Assembly: GCA_027297825.1 (NCBI GenBank)
Contig: JAPUHH010000050.1
Span: 1 to 9,010, forward strand
Source of the DNA: Gammaproteobacteria bacterium
GTDB lineage: Bacteria > Pseudomonadota > Gammaproteobacteria > UBA4575
Length of the DNA stretch: 9,010 nucleotides
Direction: 5' to 3'
Shown: positions 1 to 6,935 of the stretch, one piece after another
Layout: the number at the start of each line of letters is the position of its first letter
Position numbering within the stretch: the stretch's first letter is position 1
Notes under the pieces: generated by a model
Databases searched by the model: none
Seen by the model: the letters and a program-made list of their open reading frames with translations, nothing else
What the model was told of the DNA's origin: nothing
Program-made: the position numbers and the translations under genes

Positions 1-10
1 AAATCACAAC

Positions 11-382
11 ATGTCTAGATTAGCGATCCTTCTCGGTGCAGGCAACGCCGTCTTAGCCATTCTATTGGGTGCCTTCGCCGCGCATGCGGTGCGTGATTCA
101 CTCTCCGCAAAAATGCTCTCGGTATTCCATACTGCTGTTGATTACCATCTATATCATGCACTTGGTTTAATTATTGTCGGCTTATTAATTAACCAGCGAC
201 CAAACAACCGCCTTCTTAACGCTTCAGTAGTCACTATGCTGATGGGCATTATTATATTTTGCGGGAGCTTGTATGCACTCAGCCTTACTGGACTGACCTG
301 GTTAGGGATGATAACCCCATTCGGCGGAATAGCCTTGGTGGTTGCCTGGGCTCTGGTGCTGTTCGCCTTTATCAAACAATAA
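11..382 (+). CDS. DUF423 (YgdD-like) small inner-membrane protein
   Basis: This 123-residue, very hydrophobic protein has about four predicted membrane segments (roughly residues 3-22, 44-61, 69-92 and 97-120). It carries the landmarks of the DUF423/YgdD family: LGAFAAHA near residue 19, an FHTAVDYHLYHALGL stretch around residues 39-53, and GSLYALSLTG followed by TPFGG in the last two helices. Length is normal for the family (E. coli YgdD is about 130). The molecular function of the family is not known, so only an inner-membrane location is inferred. The ATG at 11 gives a proper family N-terminus. Only ten bases of upstream sequence are present and they show no Shine-Dalgarno, so promoter and operon context cannot be judged. 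It converges on the MOSC gene with a 30-base gap. Confidence 0.9.
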   Translation: MSRLAILLGAGNAVLAILLGAFAAHAVRDSLSAKMLSVFHTAVDYHLYHALGLIIVGLLINQRPNNRLLNASVVTMLMGIIIFCGSLYALSLTGLTWLGMITPFGGIALVVAWALVLFAFIKQ

Positions 383-412
383 TTAGCCCGAAGATTACTC
401 AATCATTCGAGT

Positions 413-922
413 CTAAATTAGTCGTGCATGCGTGGCGTCTTCCATCAGCACCTCAACTTCATCCCCAACACGAATTACCCCACCTTTTTTAACCAATGCG
501 GTGACACCGCCATGATTACGCATGGCATTGAAACCACCATAACCAAGCACCTGTTCCATTTTTTTACATGGCGCACAATTACCTGTAATTTTAAGTTCCG
601 CATCCTTCAACTTAAGGGTATGCCCTTTTAAAATTCCAAGATTAATTCCCGATACGACAATGTTTCGCCGTAATTCTTGTGGGGAAATAGAGACTCTATT
701 AAGGAATGAAGCAATAACCGGTAAATATTCAGCTTGTATTAAGCTCACTTGCCGTTTGCCGCCACCTCGCAGACCCGATTTATCCCCAACGAGTCCATGG
801 TCTAACAATAATTCAGCACAACTCACCGTTAAAATGATTCGGTCCTCAGGCTTTCTAAGTCCAATCCACTCAATTTTTCCATGGCTGGGAAAATGACTCT
901 TCAGTTCATCAACGGTCAACAT
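413..922 (-). CDS. MOSC domain-containing protein
   Basis: This 169-residue protein is built from a single MOSC (molybdenum cofactor sulfurase C-terminal) domain. Visible hallmarks are GLVGDKSGLRGGGKRQVSL at about residues 43-61, RRNIVVSGINL at 85-95, and the conserved cysteine region around C116 and C119 (GNCAPCKKME), followed by GYGGFNAMRNHGGV. In the family the conserved cysteine is thought to carry sulfur or take part in Moco binding. Members of this stand-alone type relate to YiiM/YuaD, but the exact substrate here is unknown. The short N-terminal part (to about residue 30) is the start of the beta-barrel, so this is not an mARC-type fusion. ATG start, TAG stop. The Shine-Dalgarno is weak (AAGTGA-like). 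A promoter candidate lies 27-55 bases upstream. Confidence 0.88.
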   Translation of the reverse strand: MLTVDELKSHFPSHGKIEWIGLRKPEDRIILTVSCAELLLDHGLVGDKSGLRGGGKRQVSLIQAEYLPVIASFLNRVSISPQELRRNIVVSGINLGILKGHTLKLKDAELKITGNCAPCKKMEQVLGYGGFNAMRNHGGVTALVKKGGVIRVGDEVEVLMEDATHARLI

Positions 923-948
923 ATTTCACTTATATTTTAATAAGAATA

Positions 949-977
949 TTTATAGAGATTAAGCCTTGAGCAGTTAA
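949..977 (-). promoter_or_regulatory. Candidate sigma70 promoter for the MOSC gene
   Basis: Read on the minus strand there is TTAACT (972-977), a 17-base spacer and TATAAA (949-954), placed 27 bases before the MOSC start codon. The -35 matches 4 of 6 and the -10 matches 5 of 6 consensus bases. The region is AT-rich, so chance matches are possible. Confidence 0.4.
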
Positions 978-1040
978 TTACAGTTAAACAAGCAATTTTC
1001 TACAATGGTAATGTCAATATTTAACAATTCATTATGCTAA

Positions 1041-1070
1041 TTGATTTTTACGATAATTAAATTTTATAAT
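1041..1070 (+). promoter_or_regulatory. Strong candidate sigma70 promoter of a small RNA
   Basis: TTGATT (1041-1046), an 18-base spacer and a perfect TATAAT (1065-1070). The predicted start of transcription at about 1077 coincides with the first base of a perfect 8-bp hairpin, and an intrinsic terminator lies about 115 bases downstream with no convincing ORF between. That spatial agreement makes the promoter call stronger than the hexamers alone. Confidence 0.6.
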
Positions 1071-1076
1071 AACTTG

Positions 1077-1197
1077 TGTTACTATGTATTTAGTAACAGT
1101 GGTGTTGCATACATCACGCACCGAGTCCCCAAACCTACGTTATTTATTTAGCGTAGGTCTCGAAGCCAGCGCGCCCCAACCCGCGCTGGCTTTTTTA
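1077..1197 (+). ncRNA. Putative intergenic small RNA, about 120 nt, unrecognised family
   Basis: The segment sits between a sigma70 promoter and a strong terminator in the MOSC-serS gap. Three hairpins can be read directly. The first pairs 1077-1084 with 1091-1098 (8 bp, perfect, loop TGTATT). The second pairs 1133-1142 with 1149-1158 (10 bp including one G.U, loop TTTATT). The third is the terminator, 1163-1173 with 1182-1192. The linker 1099-1132 may hold a weaker GGTGT/GCACC pairing (1101-1105 with 1118-1122). CCCCAA occurs twice, at 1127-1132 in the linker and at 1174-1179 in the terminator loop. Such exposed C-rich stretches are typical of RNAs that mask Shine-Dalgarno sites, and the U-rich tail and AU-rich loop would suit Hfq. 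It does not resemble 6S, 4.5S, tmRNA, RNase P or RsmY/Z as I know them. No transcription evidence is available. Confidence 0.55.
1163..1197 (+). terminator. Rho-independent terminator of the small RNA
   Basis: A perfect 9-bp GC-rich stem (GCCAGCGCG at 1165-1173 with CGCGCTGGC at 1182-1190), extended by two A-T pairs, with an 8-base loop CCCCAACC, followed directly by TTTTTTATTT. The T-tract lies only on the + strand side, so it ends + strand transcription and is not oriented to terminate serS, whose 3' end faces it 17 bases away. Confidence 0.85.
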
Positions 1198-1213
1198 TTT
1201 CTGCTACGTTTTT

Positions 1214-2494
1214 TTAAACCGAAGTAATTACTTCCAATCCATTCATATATGGTTTTAACACCTTGGGTATACGAATATTTCCTTGTTCATCTTGATAATT
1301 TTCAAGCACGGCAACTAGCGTTCTGCCTACGGCTAAACCAGAACCATTTAATGTATGTAGCAGTTCGGTTTTTTTAGTTGCAGAGTTTCTCCAACGCGCC
1401 TTTAGCCTTCTCGTCTGAAAATCTAAAAAGTTACTGCAAGAAGAAATTTCACGATATGCATTTTGTCCTGGCAACCAAACTTCAAGGTCGTACGTTTTTG
1501 CAGAAGAAAACCCTAAATCTCCAGTACATAAAGTAACTACACGATAAGGTAATTCTAATTGTTGCAATATTACTTCGGCATGCCCCGTTAACTCTTCTAA
1601 CATGCGCCATGATGCTTCGGGTTTTACTAACTGTACAAGTTCCACTTTTTCAAATTGATGTTGGCGAATCATCCCGCGTGTATCTTTACCGTAAGAGCCT
1701 GCTTCTGAGCGAAAACATGGTGTATGACACACATACTTAATTGGCAATTCTTCTTCTTTAGTAATTTGATCGCGCCAAAGATTGGTAACTGGCACTTCTG
1801 CAGTAGGGATTAAATAATATGCGTTCTCAGTATTAAGCTTAAAAAGATCTTCTTCAAATTTTGGTAATTGTCCTGTGCCGATTAGGCTTTGCGCATTGAC
1901 AATAAATGGAACATTTACTTCTTGATAACCATGTTCAGAAATGTGTTTATCTAACATAAATTGTGCCAGCGCACGATGCAGCCTTGCCAAGCTTCCCCGC
2001 ATTGCAACAAAGCGGCTGCCGGTTATTTTTGCACCACTTTCAAAGTCTAAGCCGCCCAGTTTTTCGCCTAAGTCTACATGGTCTAAAGCTTTATAAGCAA
2101 AGCTAGGAATTATTCCCCATTTTCTAACTTCTACATTATCTTCTTCGCTATTACCGCTCGGCACAGACTCGTGTGGAATATTCGGTAATTCAAGCATCCA
2201 GCTATAAATTTCAGCTTGTAATTTTTCTAACTCTGCCTCGTTATCTTTAAGATCTTGGTTAATTTCCCCCATTTCAGCCAAGATCTCTGTGGCATCTTGC
2301 CCTTGGGATTTTGCCTGGCCTATTAATTTAGAATTTTTATTACGTTGGTTTTGCAAATCTTCTGTGTTTATTTGCATTTTCTTACGTTGCTCTTCTAAAG
2401 CTAAAAAGTGGTCTTTGTTTAATGCAAAAGCTCTTCGGGCCAACTGCTCTTCAACAGCATCAATATTCGTGCGTAATAACTTAGGATCTAACAT
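1214..2494 (-). CDS. serS: Seryl-tRNA synthetase
   Basis: A cytoplasmic class II aminoacyl-tRNA synthetase that charges tRNA-Ser (and tRNA-Sec where present) using ATP. The 426 residues match the usual bacterial length. An N-terminal long-helix coiled-coil arm rich in K, E, Q and N (about residues 28-100) contacts the tRNA. The catalytic domain follows: TAEVPVTNLWRDQI for serine recognition, motif 2 beginning F261-R262-S-E-A-G and continuing to RQHQFEKVE, REISSCSNFLDFQTRR, and motif 3 with GSGLAVGRTLVAVLENYQ (R391). ATG start, preceded by an AT-rich spacer with only a weak ribosome-binding site. crcB ends 21 bases upstream, so serS is probably translated from a crcB-serS transcript. A + strand terminator hairpin faces its 3' end. 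Confidence 0.98.
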   Translation of the reverse strand: MLDPKLLRTNIDAVEEQLARRAFALNKDHFLALEEQRKKMQINTEDLQNQRNKNSKLIGQAKSQGQDATEILAEMGEINQDLKDNEAELEKLQAEIYSWMLELPNIPHESVPSGNSEEDNVEVRKWGIIPSFAYKALDHVDLGEKLGGLDFESGAKITGSRFVAMRGSLARLHRALAQFMLDKHISEHGYQEVNVPFIVNAQSLIGTGQLPKFEEDLFKLNTENAYYLIPTAEVPVTNLWRDQITKEEELPIKYVCHTPCFRSEAGSYGKDTRGMIRQHQFEKVELVQLVKPEASWRMLEELTGHAEVILQQLELPYRVVTLCTGDLGFSSAKTYDLEVWLPGQNAYREISSCSNFLDFQTRRLKARWRNSATKKTELLHTLNGSGLAVGRTLVAVLENYQDEQGNIRIPKVLKPYMNGLEVITSV

Positions 2495-2515
2495 AATTTG
2501 TTTTTATTAATTGAT

Positions 2516-2887
2516 TTAAATGACACGCGCCAAGGTAATACCCAGAAAACATGCGATGATGCTCAATGTAAAATTAAAAATAATATTGCTCGCAGCACTT
2601 AATAGACTGCCTTGTTGAATAAGCGTCAGCGTTTCGAGAGAAAATGTTGAAAATGTAGTAAACCCACCAATCAATCCTACCAGGATTGCGAATCTAAGCT
2701 CAGTAGATACAACATAGCGTTCTATGAGAACAATGGATAAGAACCCAATTAATAATGATCCTAGTGTATTCACCAACAACGTTCCATACGGAAACTTGGC
2801 TCCAAACCATGCAACACATTGCATCTGAATGAGATATCTCAGTACTGAGCCCACCGCACCCCCTATCGCAATACTCGCGATGGTCAA
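2516..2887 (-). CDS. crcB: Fluoride ion channel/exporter CrcB (Fluc)
   Basis: A 123-residue inner-membrane protein with four transmembrane segments, the normal length for a Fluc/CrcB subunit. These work as antiparallel dimers and let fluoride leave the cell. Signature stretches are GGAVGSVLRYL (9-19), YGTLLVNTLGSLLIG (34-48, with the conserved N40), and GLIGGFTTFSTFSLE (71-85), whose F79 and F82 correspond to the pore phenylalanines and whose glycine/threonine loop forms the central sodium site. The start is a TTG at 2885-2887, supported by GGGAGA six bases upstream. No in-frame ATG gives the conserved N-terminus. It lies 21 bases ahead of serS and is divergent from the glc operon. I do not see a fluoride riboswitch in the leader. 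Confidence 0.95.
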   Translation of the reverse strand: MTIASIAIGGAVGSVLRYLIQMQCVAWFGAKFPYGTLLVNTLGSLLIGFLSIVLIERYVVSTELRFAILVGLIGGFTTFSTFSLETLTLIQQGSLLSAASNIIFNFTLSIIACFLGITLARVI

Positions 2888-2893
2888 GTCAGC

Positions 2894-2899
2894 TCTCCC
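2894..2899 (-). promoter_or_regulatory. Shine-Dalgarno deciding the TTG start of crcB
   Basis: GGGAGA on the minus strand, six bases before the TTG at 2887-2885. It is the only good ribosome-binding site near the conserved N-terminus, so it supports a non-ATG start. Confidence 0.65.
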
Positions 2900-2974
2900 A
2901 ATGTGTGGTCTATTTTCTGGCTCATTATTTGAATTGTTTTAAGAGTTAAATTCGCCATAAATTGCGTCGATCAA

Positions 2975-2983
2975 TGGTATATT
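2975..2983 (+). promoter_or_regulatory. Candidate extended -10 promoter for the glc operon
   Basis: TGGTATATT fits the extended -10 pattern TGnTATAAT with one mismatch. No good -35 hexamer sits 16-18 bases upstream, which extended -10 promoters can tolerate. Transcription would begin near 2990, giving a short leader before the 31-codon ORF and glcD. No GlcC-type operator was recognised. Confidence 0.35.
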
Positions 2984-3025
2984 GAGACACTAAGAATTAA
3001 TAGCAACTCAAGTGGTCGCGATTAT

Positions 3026-3121
3026 ATGAAAACTCCAACAAAGATCAATCAAGTCCCAAACAAACAAGCCAAAATTGATAATTCTCAATGCTATTGTGGA
3101 GCAAAGTTTATATTGATATGA
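3026..3121 (+). CDS. Possible 31-residue leader ORF overlapping the glcD start
   Basis: This ORF encodes a basic, polar peptide beginning MKTPTKINQVPNK and ending CYCGAKFILI. Its TGA stop (3119-3121) overlaps the preferred glcD ATG (3118-3120) as ATGA, the classic arrangement for translational coupling. It lies in a different frame from glcD. Its own ribosome-binding site is weak (AGTGG about ten bases upstream). The C-x-C-G near the end (C22, C24, G25) is reminiscent of the first half of a SEC-C zinc motif but is incomplete. Length and lack of homology that I can recall mean it may be a chance ORF. What favours it is that glcD has no proper Shine-Dalgarno of its own at the usual distance, so re-initiation after this ORF would explain its translation. 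Confidence 0.3.
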   Translation: MKTPTKINQVPNKQAKIDNSQCYCGAKFILI

Positions 3122-4584
3122 GTAAATCCATCAGTCTGTCGATACTTACACAGCGATTTCATCAAGTTTTACCTGAAGAAGCGGTCTTAACTAATAAAGA
3201 ACAACTTTATCCATACGAATCTGATGGTCTCACCGCATACAGACAGCTACCTCGTCTCGCATTGCTGCCCGACAACCATGATCAGATTAAAGCCATTATA
3301 AATATCTGTAGAGAATTTCAGCTTCCTATTGTTGCGCGTGGTGCCGGTACCAGTCTGTCGGGTGGCGCCCTACCGCATGCTGAAGGTGTGTTATTAAACC
3401 TAGCCAAGCTCAATAATATTATTGAAATTGATCCAAATAATCGGACTGCAAGAGTCGAACCCGGAGTTACTAATTTAGCAATATCACAAGCTGCCAAACC
3501 CTATGGACTTTACTATGCACCCGATCCTTCCTCGCAAATCGCATGCACCATTGGCGGTAACATTGCTGAAAATGCTGGTGGTGTACACTGCTTAAAATAC
3601 GGCCTGACCGTACACAATGTCTTGGCACTGAAAATTTTAACCATTGATGGAGAAATTTTAGAGCTCGGTGGCAAATACTTCGATTCACCAGGTTATGATT
3701 TACTTGCACTCATGACAGGTTCCGAAGGGATGCTTGGGATCACATTAGAAGCCACCGTAAAGCTACTGCCGCACCCACAACAAAAAAAGGTGCTACTAGC
3801 TGCATTTGATAACATCGAAAAAGCAGGTAACGCTGTTACGGGCATCATTTCTGAAGGTGTAATTCCTGCAGGCCTAGAAATGTTAGATAACTTAACCATC
3901 CAAGCAACTGAACAATACTGTAGCCCAGGCTACCCTCCTAACGCCGCTGCAATTCTAATTTGTGAGTTGGATGGATTCGAGGAAGAGCTTAATTCACAAA
4001 TTATCTTAGTTAAGAAAATATTGAAGGACTGTCAAGCGATAGAAGTTAGATTAGCAAGAGATGAACAAGAAGCTGAATTACTATGGATGGGAAGAAAAGC
4101 TGCCTTTCCAGCATTAGGTAATTTAACCCCTGATTACTATTGCATAGACGGAACCATTCCTCGCAAATATCTAGCCCATGTATTAGAAAATATTAACGGG
4201 CTTTCCAAAAAGCATGGTTTGCGTGTGGCCAATGTGTTTCATGCGGGGGATGGCAACTTACATCCCGTCATTCTTTATGATGCCAATGCATCCGGTGAAT
4301 TAGAAACTGCAGAAGAACTTGGGGGTGAAATTCTTGAACTATGTATAAAAGTCGGTGGAACCATCACTGGTGAGCATGGTGTTGGAGTTGAAAAGCTTAA
4401 TCAGATGTGTGTGCAATTTAACGAAGCAGAAATTACTACATTTCATGCGGTAAAAGCGGCTTTTGATGAGAATGCGCTACTAAACCCTGGAAAAGCTATC
4501 CCAACTCTACATCGTTGTGCAGAATTTGGAGCCATGCATGTGCATGAAGGTAAATTACCGCATGCGGATCTACCCCGTTTTTAA
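3118..4584 (+). CDS. glcD: Glycolate oxidase FAD-linked subunit GlcD
   Basis: The catalytic subunit of the membrane-associated GlcDEF complex, oxidising glycolate (often also D-lactate) to glyoxylate with FAD and passing electrons on. With the ATG at 3118 it has 488 residues (E. coli about 499). The FAD-binding type 4 domain covers about 40-215, with RGAGTSLSGGA (74-84), PGVTNLAISQAAKP, DPSSQIACTIGGNIAENAGG and GSEGMLG. The C-terminal FAD-oxidase domain carries the VFHAGDGNLHP motif (373-383) and GEHGVG (418-423), ending in the family-typical RCAEFGAMHVH. The stretch DYYCIDGTIPR is also conserved. An in-frame ATG at 3088 would add ten residues (MLLWSKVYID) but has no ribosome-binding site. 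3118 overlaps the stop of a short upstream ORF and gives the family-like N-terminus. It leads an operon with glcE and glcF. Confidence 0.96.
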   Translation: MSKSISLSILTQRFHQVLPEEAVLTNKEQLYPYESDGLTAYRQLPRLALLPDNHDQIKAIINICREFQLPIVARGAGTSLSGGALPHAEGVLLNLAKLNNIIEIDPNNRTARVEPGVTNLAISQAAKPYGLYYAPDPSSQIACTIGGNIAENAGGVHCLKYGLTVHNVLALKILTIDGEILELGGKYFDSPGYDLLALMTGSEGMLGITLEATVKLLPHPQQKKVLLAAFDNIEKAGNAVTGIISEGVIPAGLEMLDNLTIQATEQYCSPGYPPNAAAILICELDGFEEELNSQIILVKKILKDCQAIEVRLARDEQEAELLWMGRKAAFPALGNLTPDYYCIDGTIPRKYLAHVLENINGLSKKHGLRVANVFHAGDGNLHPVILYDANASGELETAEELGGEILELCIKVGGTITGEHGVGVEKLNQMCVQFNEAEITTFHAVKAAFDENALLNPGKAIPTLHRCAEFGAMHVHEGKLPHADLPRF

Positions 4585-4602
4585 AGTTAACTTTCATTAA
4601 TC

Positions 4603-5658
4603 ATGGCTGAGAACAAAGAAGATATAAAAGCTCAAGTGCTAGAGGCTTATAAAAATCATCGCGCACTGCAAATTCAGGCAGGGGAAACCAAACACTTTTA
4701 CGGCAGAAACATAAATGGCGAACCACTGTCATTACTAAAGCACACAGGCATTACGGAATATGAACCTTCCGAGCTTTTTATTACTTCTCACAGCGGCACG
4801 CCTTTAATTGAAATTGAACAAGCCATTGAAAAACATAATCAAATGTTACCGTTTGAACCTCCCTATTTTGGGTCCACTGCTACTGTAGGTGGGATGGTTG
4901 CAGCAGGCCTATCTGGGCCCCGGCGCGCAAGTGCCGGCGCAGTACGCGATTGCATCTTAGGTGTCGATATCATTAACGGTAAAGGCGAGTACTTACACTT
5001 TGGCGGCAAGGTGATGAAAAACGTCGCCGGTTACGATGTGTCTCGATTAATGTGTGGCGCACTTGGAACCTTAGGAGTGTTGATGTCTATTACCTTGCGC
5101 TTAGCTCCAATGCCACCCTGCGAACAAACCATTGCCATCTCATTAAACCCCAATGATGCAATTCAAAAAATGAATGAGTGGGCAAATACTGCCATGCCAA
5201 TCTCTGCATCTTTTTATGATGGCAACGACCTCTATGTGCGTTTATCCGGATCGCTATCAACTACCCAAGCATGCATAGATATTATTGGTGGCGAATGCAT
5301 TGATTGGAGCGATATATTTTGGAAAAACATTAGAGAACATGCGCATGATTTTTTTATTACAGATTTACCATTATGGAGAATATCCGTACCACCTAACACG
5401 CCACCGCTTAAACTCTCAGGATCTTACGTGATGGAATGGAATGGTGGCTTACGTTGGTACGCAACTGAGGACAATGCTGAATATTTACGCGCAGAAGTAG
5501 AAAGTGTCGACGGACATGCTTGTGTTTTTCGCGGCAATAATACCGAACAAGTTTTTCATCCGCTTTCTGACGTTTCAATGAAAATTCACCGCAAGCTTAA
5601 ACATGCGTTTGATCCTGCAGGCATCCTTAATCCTGGAAAAATGTACGCTGAGTTTTAA
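4603..5658 (+). CDS. glcE: Glycolate oxidase FAD-binding subunit GlcE
   Basis: The second flavin-binding subunit of glycolate oxidase, paralogous to the N-terminal half of GlcD but lacking the full C-terminal FAD-oxidase domain. It has 351 residues against about 350 in E. coli. Recognisable stretches are LPFEPPYFG just before VGGMVAAGLSGPRR (95-108), GAVRDCILGVDIINGKGE, GGKVMKNVAGYDVSRLM (134-150), an aromatic WNGGLRWY segment late in the protein, and the end FDPAGILNPGKMYAEF. It follows glcD by 18 bases and precedes glcF by 5, so the three subunits are clearly co-transcribed. No good Shine-Dalgarno precedes the ATG, a feature shared with glcD and glcF here. No truncation or missing motif was seen. 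Confidence 0.96.
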   Translation: MAENKEDIKAQVLEAYKNHRALQIQAGETKHFYGRNINGEPLSLLKHTGITEYEPSELFITSHSGTPLIEIEQAIEKHNQMLPFEPPYFGSTATVGGMVAAGLSGPRRASAGAVRDCILGVDIINGKGEYLHFGGKVMKNVAGYDVSRLMCGALGTLGVLMSITLRLAPMPPCEQTIAISLNPNDAIQKMNEWANTAMPISASFYDGNDLYVRLSGSLSTTQACIDIIGGECIDWSDIFWKNIREHAHDFFITDLPLWRISVPPNTPPLKLSGSYVMEWNGGLRWYATEDNAEYLRAEVESVDGHACVFRGNNTEQVFHPLSDVSMKIHRKLKHAFDPAGILNPGKMYAEF

Positions 5659-5663
5659 ACACT

Positions 5664-6899
5664 ATGCAAACTTCATTTAAACCAGAATTTCTACAAACCG
5701 CGGATGGCCAGCGTGTGAATGAAATTTTACGCAACTGTGTGCATTGCGGATTTTGTAACGCAACTTGTCCTACCTATCAATTAACTGGCAATGAACTGGA
5801 TGGGCCTCGTGGGCGCATTTATTTAATTAAGGGCTTTTTTGAAGAAAAAGGCTCCAGCAATATCAGCATGAATCATCTAGACCGATGTTTAACCTGCCTG
5901 GCATGTGAAACGACCTGCCCATCAGGGGTCGAGTATGGTGATTTAATCGATATTGGACGCAAACATATAGAAGTATCCATTAAACGTCCTGTGTTCAATA
6001 AACTAAAACGCAGTTTAATTATCAGCATCTTTTCCAAACCAGCACGGGTTGCCACACTTTTTTCCCTGGCCCGATTATTTAAACCGCTACTCCCATCTAA
6101 ATTAGCAAAAAAGATTCCTGCCAAAATTCCTGGAAAATCGCCTAGCAGACCACCAAGCAAATACTCAGCCAAAAATTCATCGTCCTTGGCAAAACGCAAA
6201 ATGTTGACTATAAAAGGATGTGTCCAATCCGTAGCAGCCCCACAAATTAATGCCGCAGCCTCGCAGGTGCTTCAACAATCCGATATTCAACTGGATGAAG
6301 CGCCTACGAGCTGTTGTGGCGCTTTAGCTTTTCATCTAACCGATCTCGAAAAAGCTAAGCGTACGATCCGCAGCAACATCAACAACTGGTATGGAAAATT
6401 ATCAAATTCCCATGAGAATTTAGTTATAGTTTCAAGTGGATGCAGCAGTTTTATAAAGCAATATGGCACGATCATGCAAGATGATAATCGCTATACTAAG
6501 AAAGCAAAATTTATCTCAGAGCGTTGCAAAGACCTCTCAGAAATCACCACAGAGATAAAAATCAAAACATCAGAACCTAAGAATAAAACCGTTGCCTTGC
6601 ATAGCCCTTGCACCCTACAACACGGTCAAAAGATAGTCGGTAGCATAGAAACCAAACTTCAAGAAGCGGGCTATGAATTAGTAGAAGTCCAAAATTCTGA
6701 CATTTGTTGCGGTTCTGCGGGTGCTTATTCATTACTTCAAACAGAACTTTCAACCCAATTACTGCATAATAAAGTCACTAATCTTGAAGCCAAGCAGCCC
6801 GATATCATTGCTACCGCGAATATTGGTTGCTTAATGCATTTACAATCAGGCACTAAAACCCCGATCAAACACTGGATCGAATTGCTGACCGAGCAATAG
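5664..6899 (+). CDS. glcF: Glycolate oxidase iron-sulfur subunit GlcF
   Basis: The electron-transfer subunit linking the flavins of GlcD/GlcE to the quinone pool at the inner membrane. It has 411 residues (E. coli 407). Two ferredoxin-type 4Fe-4S motifs are intact: C25-x2-C28-x2-C31-x3-C35-P and C75-x2-C78-x2-C81-x3-C85-P. The C-terminal half holds two cysteine-rich CCG domains, the first with GCVQ (185-188) and CCG at 217-219, the second with HSPC (313-316) and CCG at 348-350, as in the heterodisulfide-reductase-like family. Between ferredoxin and CCG parts is a basic linker (about 149-179) very rich in K, P and S, with KIPAKIPGK as a short internal repeat. The family has a variable linker here, so this is unusual only in composition. 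ATG start, 5 bases after glcE. Confidence 0.96.
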   Translation: MQTSFKPEFLQTADGQRVNEILRNCVHCGFCNATCPTYQLTGNELDGPRGRIYLIKGFFEEKGSSNISMNHLDRCLTCLACETTCPSGVEYGDLIDIGRKHIEVSIKRPVFNKLKRSLIISIFSKPARVATLFSLARLFKPLLPSKLAKKIPAKIPGKSPSRPPSKYSAKNSSSLAKRKMLTIKGCVQSVAAPQINAAASQVLQQSDIQLDEAPTSCCGALAFHLTDLEKAKRTIRSNINNWYGKLSNSHENLVIVSSGCSSFIKQYGTIMQDDNRYTKKAKFISERCKDLSEITTEIKIKTSEPKNKTVALHSPCTLQHGQKIVGSIETKLQEAGYELVEVQNSDICCGSAGAYSLLQTELSTQLLHNKVTNLEAKQPDIIATANIGCLMHLQSGTKTPIKHWIELLTEQ

Positions 6900-6920
6900 T
6901 TTTAATAGAGCATTTGCCTA

Positions 6921-6926
6921 AAGGAG
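6921..6926 (+). promoter_or_regulatory. Strong Shine-Dalgarno of the antiporter gene
   Basis: AAGGAG ends nine bases before the ATG at 6936 and is followed by TGGGG. It contrasts with the three glc genes, none of which has a comparable site, suggesting the antiporter is translated independently and perhaps more strongly. Confidence 0.7.
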
Positions 6927-6935
6927 TGGGGTCTA

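Noticed and set aside
397..412. ACTC/GAGT inverted repeat between the convergent DUF423 and MOSC genes as a shared terminator
   Set aside because: Only four base pairs, AT-rich surroundings, and no T-tract on either strand.
1012..1017. Perfect TTGACA on the minus strand upstream of the MOSC gene
   Set aside because: No acceptable -10 hexamer lies 16-18 bases downstream (TGCTTG at 17). The TTAACT/TATAAA pair nearer the gene is better.
1163..1197. Terminator hairpin as a bidirectional terminator that also ends serS
   Set aside because: On the minus strand the T-tract is missing after the hairpin (an A-tract precedes it instead), so only the + strand orientation is supported.
1084..1227. A 47-codon + strand ORF covering most of the candidate small RNA and entering the serS 3' end
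   Set aside because: It has no Shine-Dalgarno, reads straight through the strong intrinsic terminator and overlaps serS antisense, so the open frame is most likely accidental.
2888..3025. Fluoride riboswitch in the crcB leader
   Set aside because: The minus-strand leader shows none of the conserved crcB-motif elements, and the sequence is mostly AT-rich with little room before the Shine-Dalgarno.
3092..3109. C-x-C-G in the leader ORF as a true SEC-C zinc motif
   Set aside because: The second half of the motif (the downstream C and H/C) is absent before the stop codon, so only a resemblance can be claimed.
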